Assembly (NCBI GenBank): GCA_021827875.1
Contig: JAKAUA010000049.1
Span: 1 to 28,195 of the forward strand
Source: a bacterium
GTDB lineage: Bacteria; Babelota; Babeliae; Babelales; Vermiphilaceae
Length of the DNA: 28,195 nucleotides
Reading direction: 5' to 3'
In this document: piece after piece, positions 28,098 to 28,195 of the stretch
How positions within the stretch are numbered: the stretch's first letter is position 1
Layout of the letters: each line of letters opens with the position of its first letter
The notes under the pieces: generated by a model
The model's database searches: none
Told to the model about the DNA's origin: nothing
Seen by the model: the letters and a program-made list of their open reading frames with translations, nothing else
Program-made: the position numbers and the translations under genes

Positions 28098-28195
28098 TCA
28101 GGCCTCCGATAGCGAAGTATAGTATTGCTGAGGAGTGAGGTATTGTAAAGCCTGGTGAGGGCGGTAAGTATTATATTTTTTAACATATCGCTTGA
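28098..28195 (-). CDS. Transposase (integrase-core) C-terminus, partial
   Basis: Open to the window edge on the minus strand, ending at TGA 28098-28100. The 31 visible residues include KRYVKKYNTYRPHQALQYL and TPQQYY. The pattern YNxxRPHxALxxxTPxxYY is the end of rve-type transposases of the IS3/IS481 type. The rest lies beyond the window. It marks a mobile element next to the toxin gene. Whether it is intact cannot be seen. Confidence 0.75.
   Translation of the reverse strand, partial: KRYVKKYNTYRPHQALQYLTPQQYYTSLSEA

Overview
The window looks like part of the chromosome of a host-associated bacterium. My best guess is the phylum Dependentiae (TM6, class Babeliae). Three things point there: many short proteins that share only an N-terminal signal peptide (several ending in 'IPLYSMD', 'IPLYAMD' or 'FAMD'), AT-rich spacers with tightly packed secreted hypotheticals, and a set of peptide-degrading enzymes that suits an organism living on host peptides. 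This placement is inference; the 16S gene at about 18161-19700 would settle it.

Layout. Positions 1-504 hold the end of an RluB/RsuA-type rRNA pseudouridine synthase. Positions 545-9273 (+) hold peptide and membrane-proteolysis genes: an M49 dipeptidyl-peptidase III-like enzyme with a signal-peptide-like ORF out of frame in front of it, an exported GNAT-like protein overlapping an exported M20 peptidase, and a 1111-residue duplicated membrane protein with a CPBP (CAAX-type) intramembrane protease site. An unusual leader (3384-3660) with a candidate 22-codon leader peptide and hairpins precedes the GNAT/M20 pair. Positions 9324-14089 are mostly small exported proteins of unknown function, including two paralogue sets (9324/11519 and 12226/12860, one copy frameshifted), plus a DUF488 gene.

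Positions 14289-20105 (- strand) are a complete rRNA operon: promoter, about 340 nt of leader, 16S, tRNA-Ile(GAT), tRNA-Ala(TGC), 23S, 5S, terminator. The stems that bracket 16S and 23S for RNase III-type processing are visible. prfB (release factor 2) follows on the + strand. It has no programmed frameshift and reads SPY where SPF is expected.

Positions 21527-28195 (- strand) form an accessory block: a transposase fragment at the edge, a 705-residue exported protein ending in a polymorphic-toxin-like domain, a 115-residue cytoplasmic protein directly downstream (likely immunity), then two exported AAA-family proteins in tandem (one with degenerate nucleotide-binding motifs, one intact), two small exported proteins and a decayed exported gene. 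The toxin/immunity pair and the exported AAA/pseudo-AAA pair are the best candidates for undescribed biology. Exported ATPases make most sense if they act where ATP is present, for example inside a host cell.
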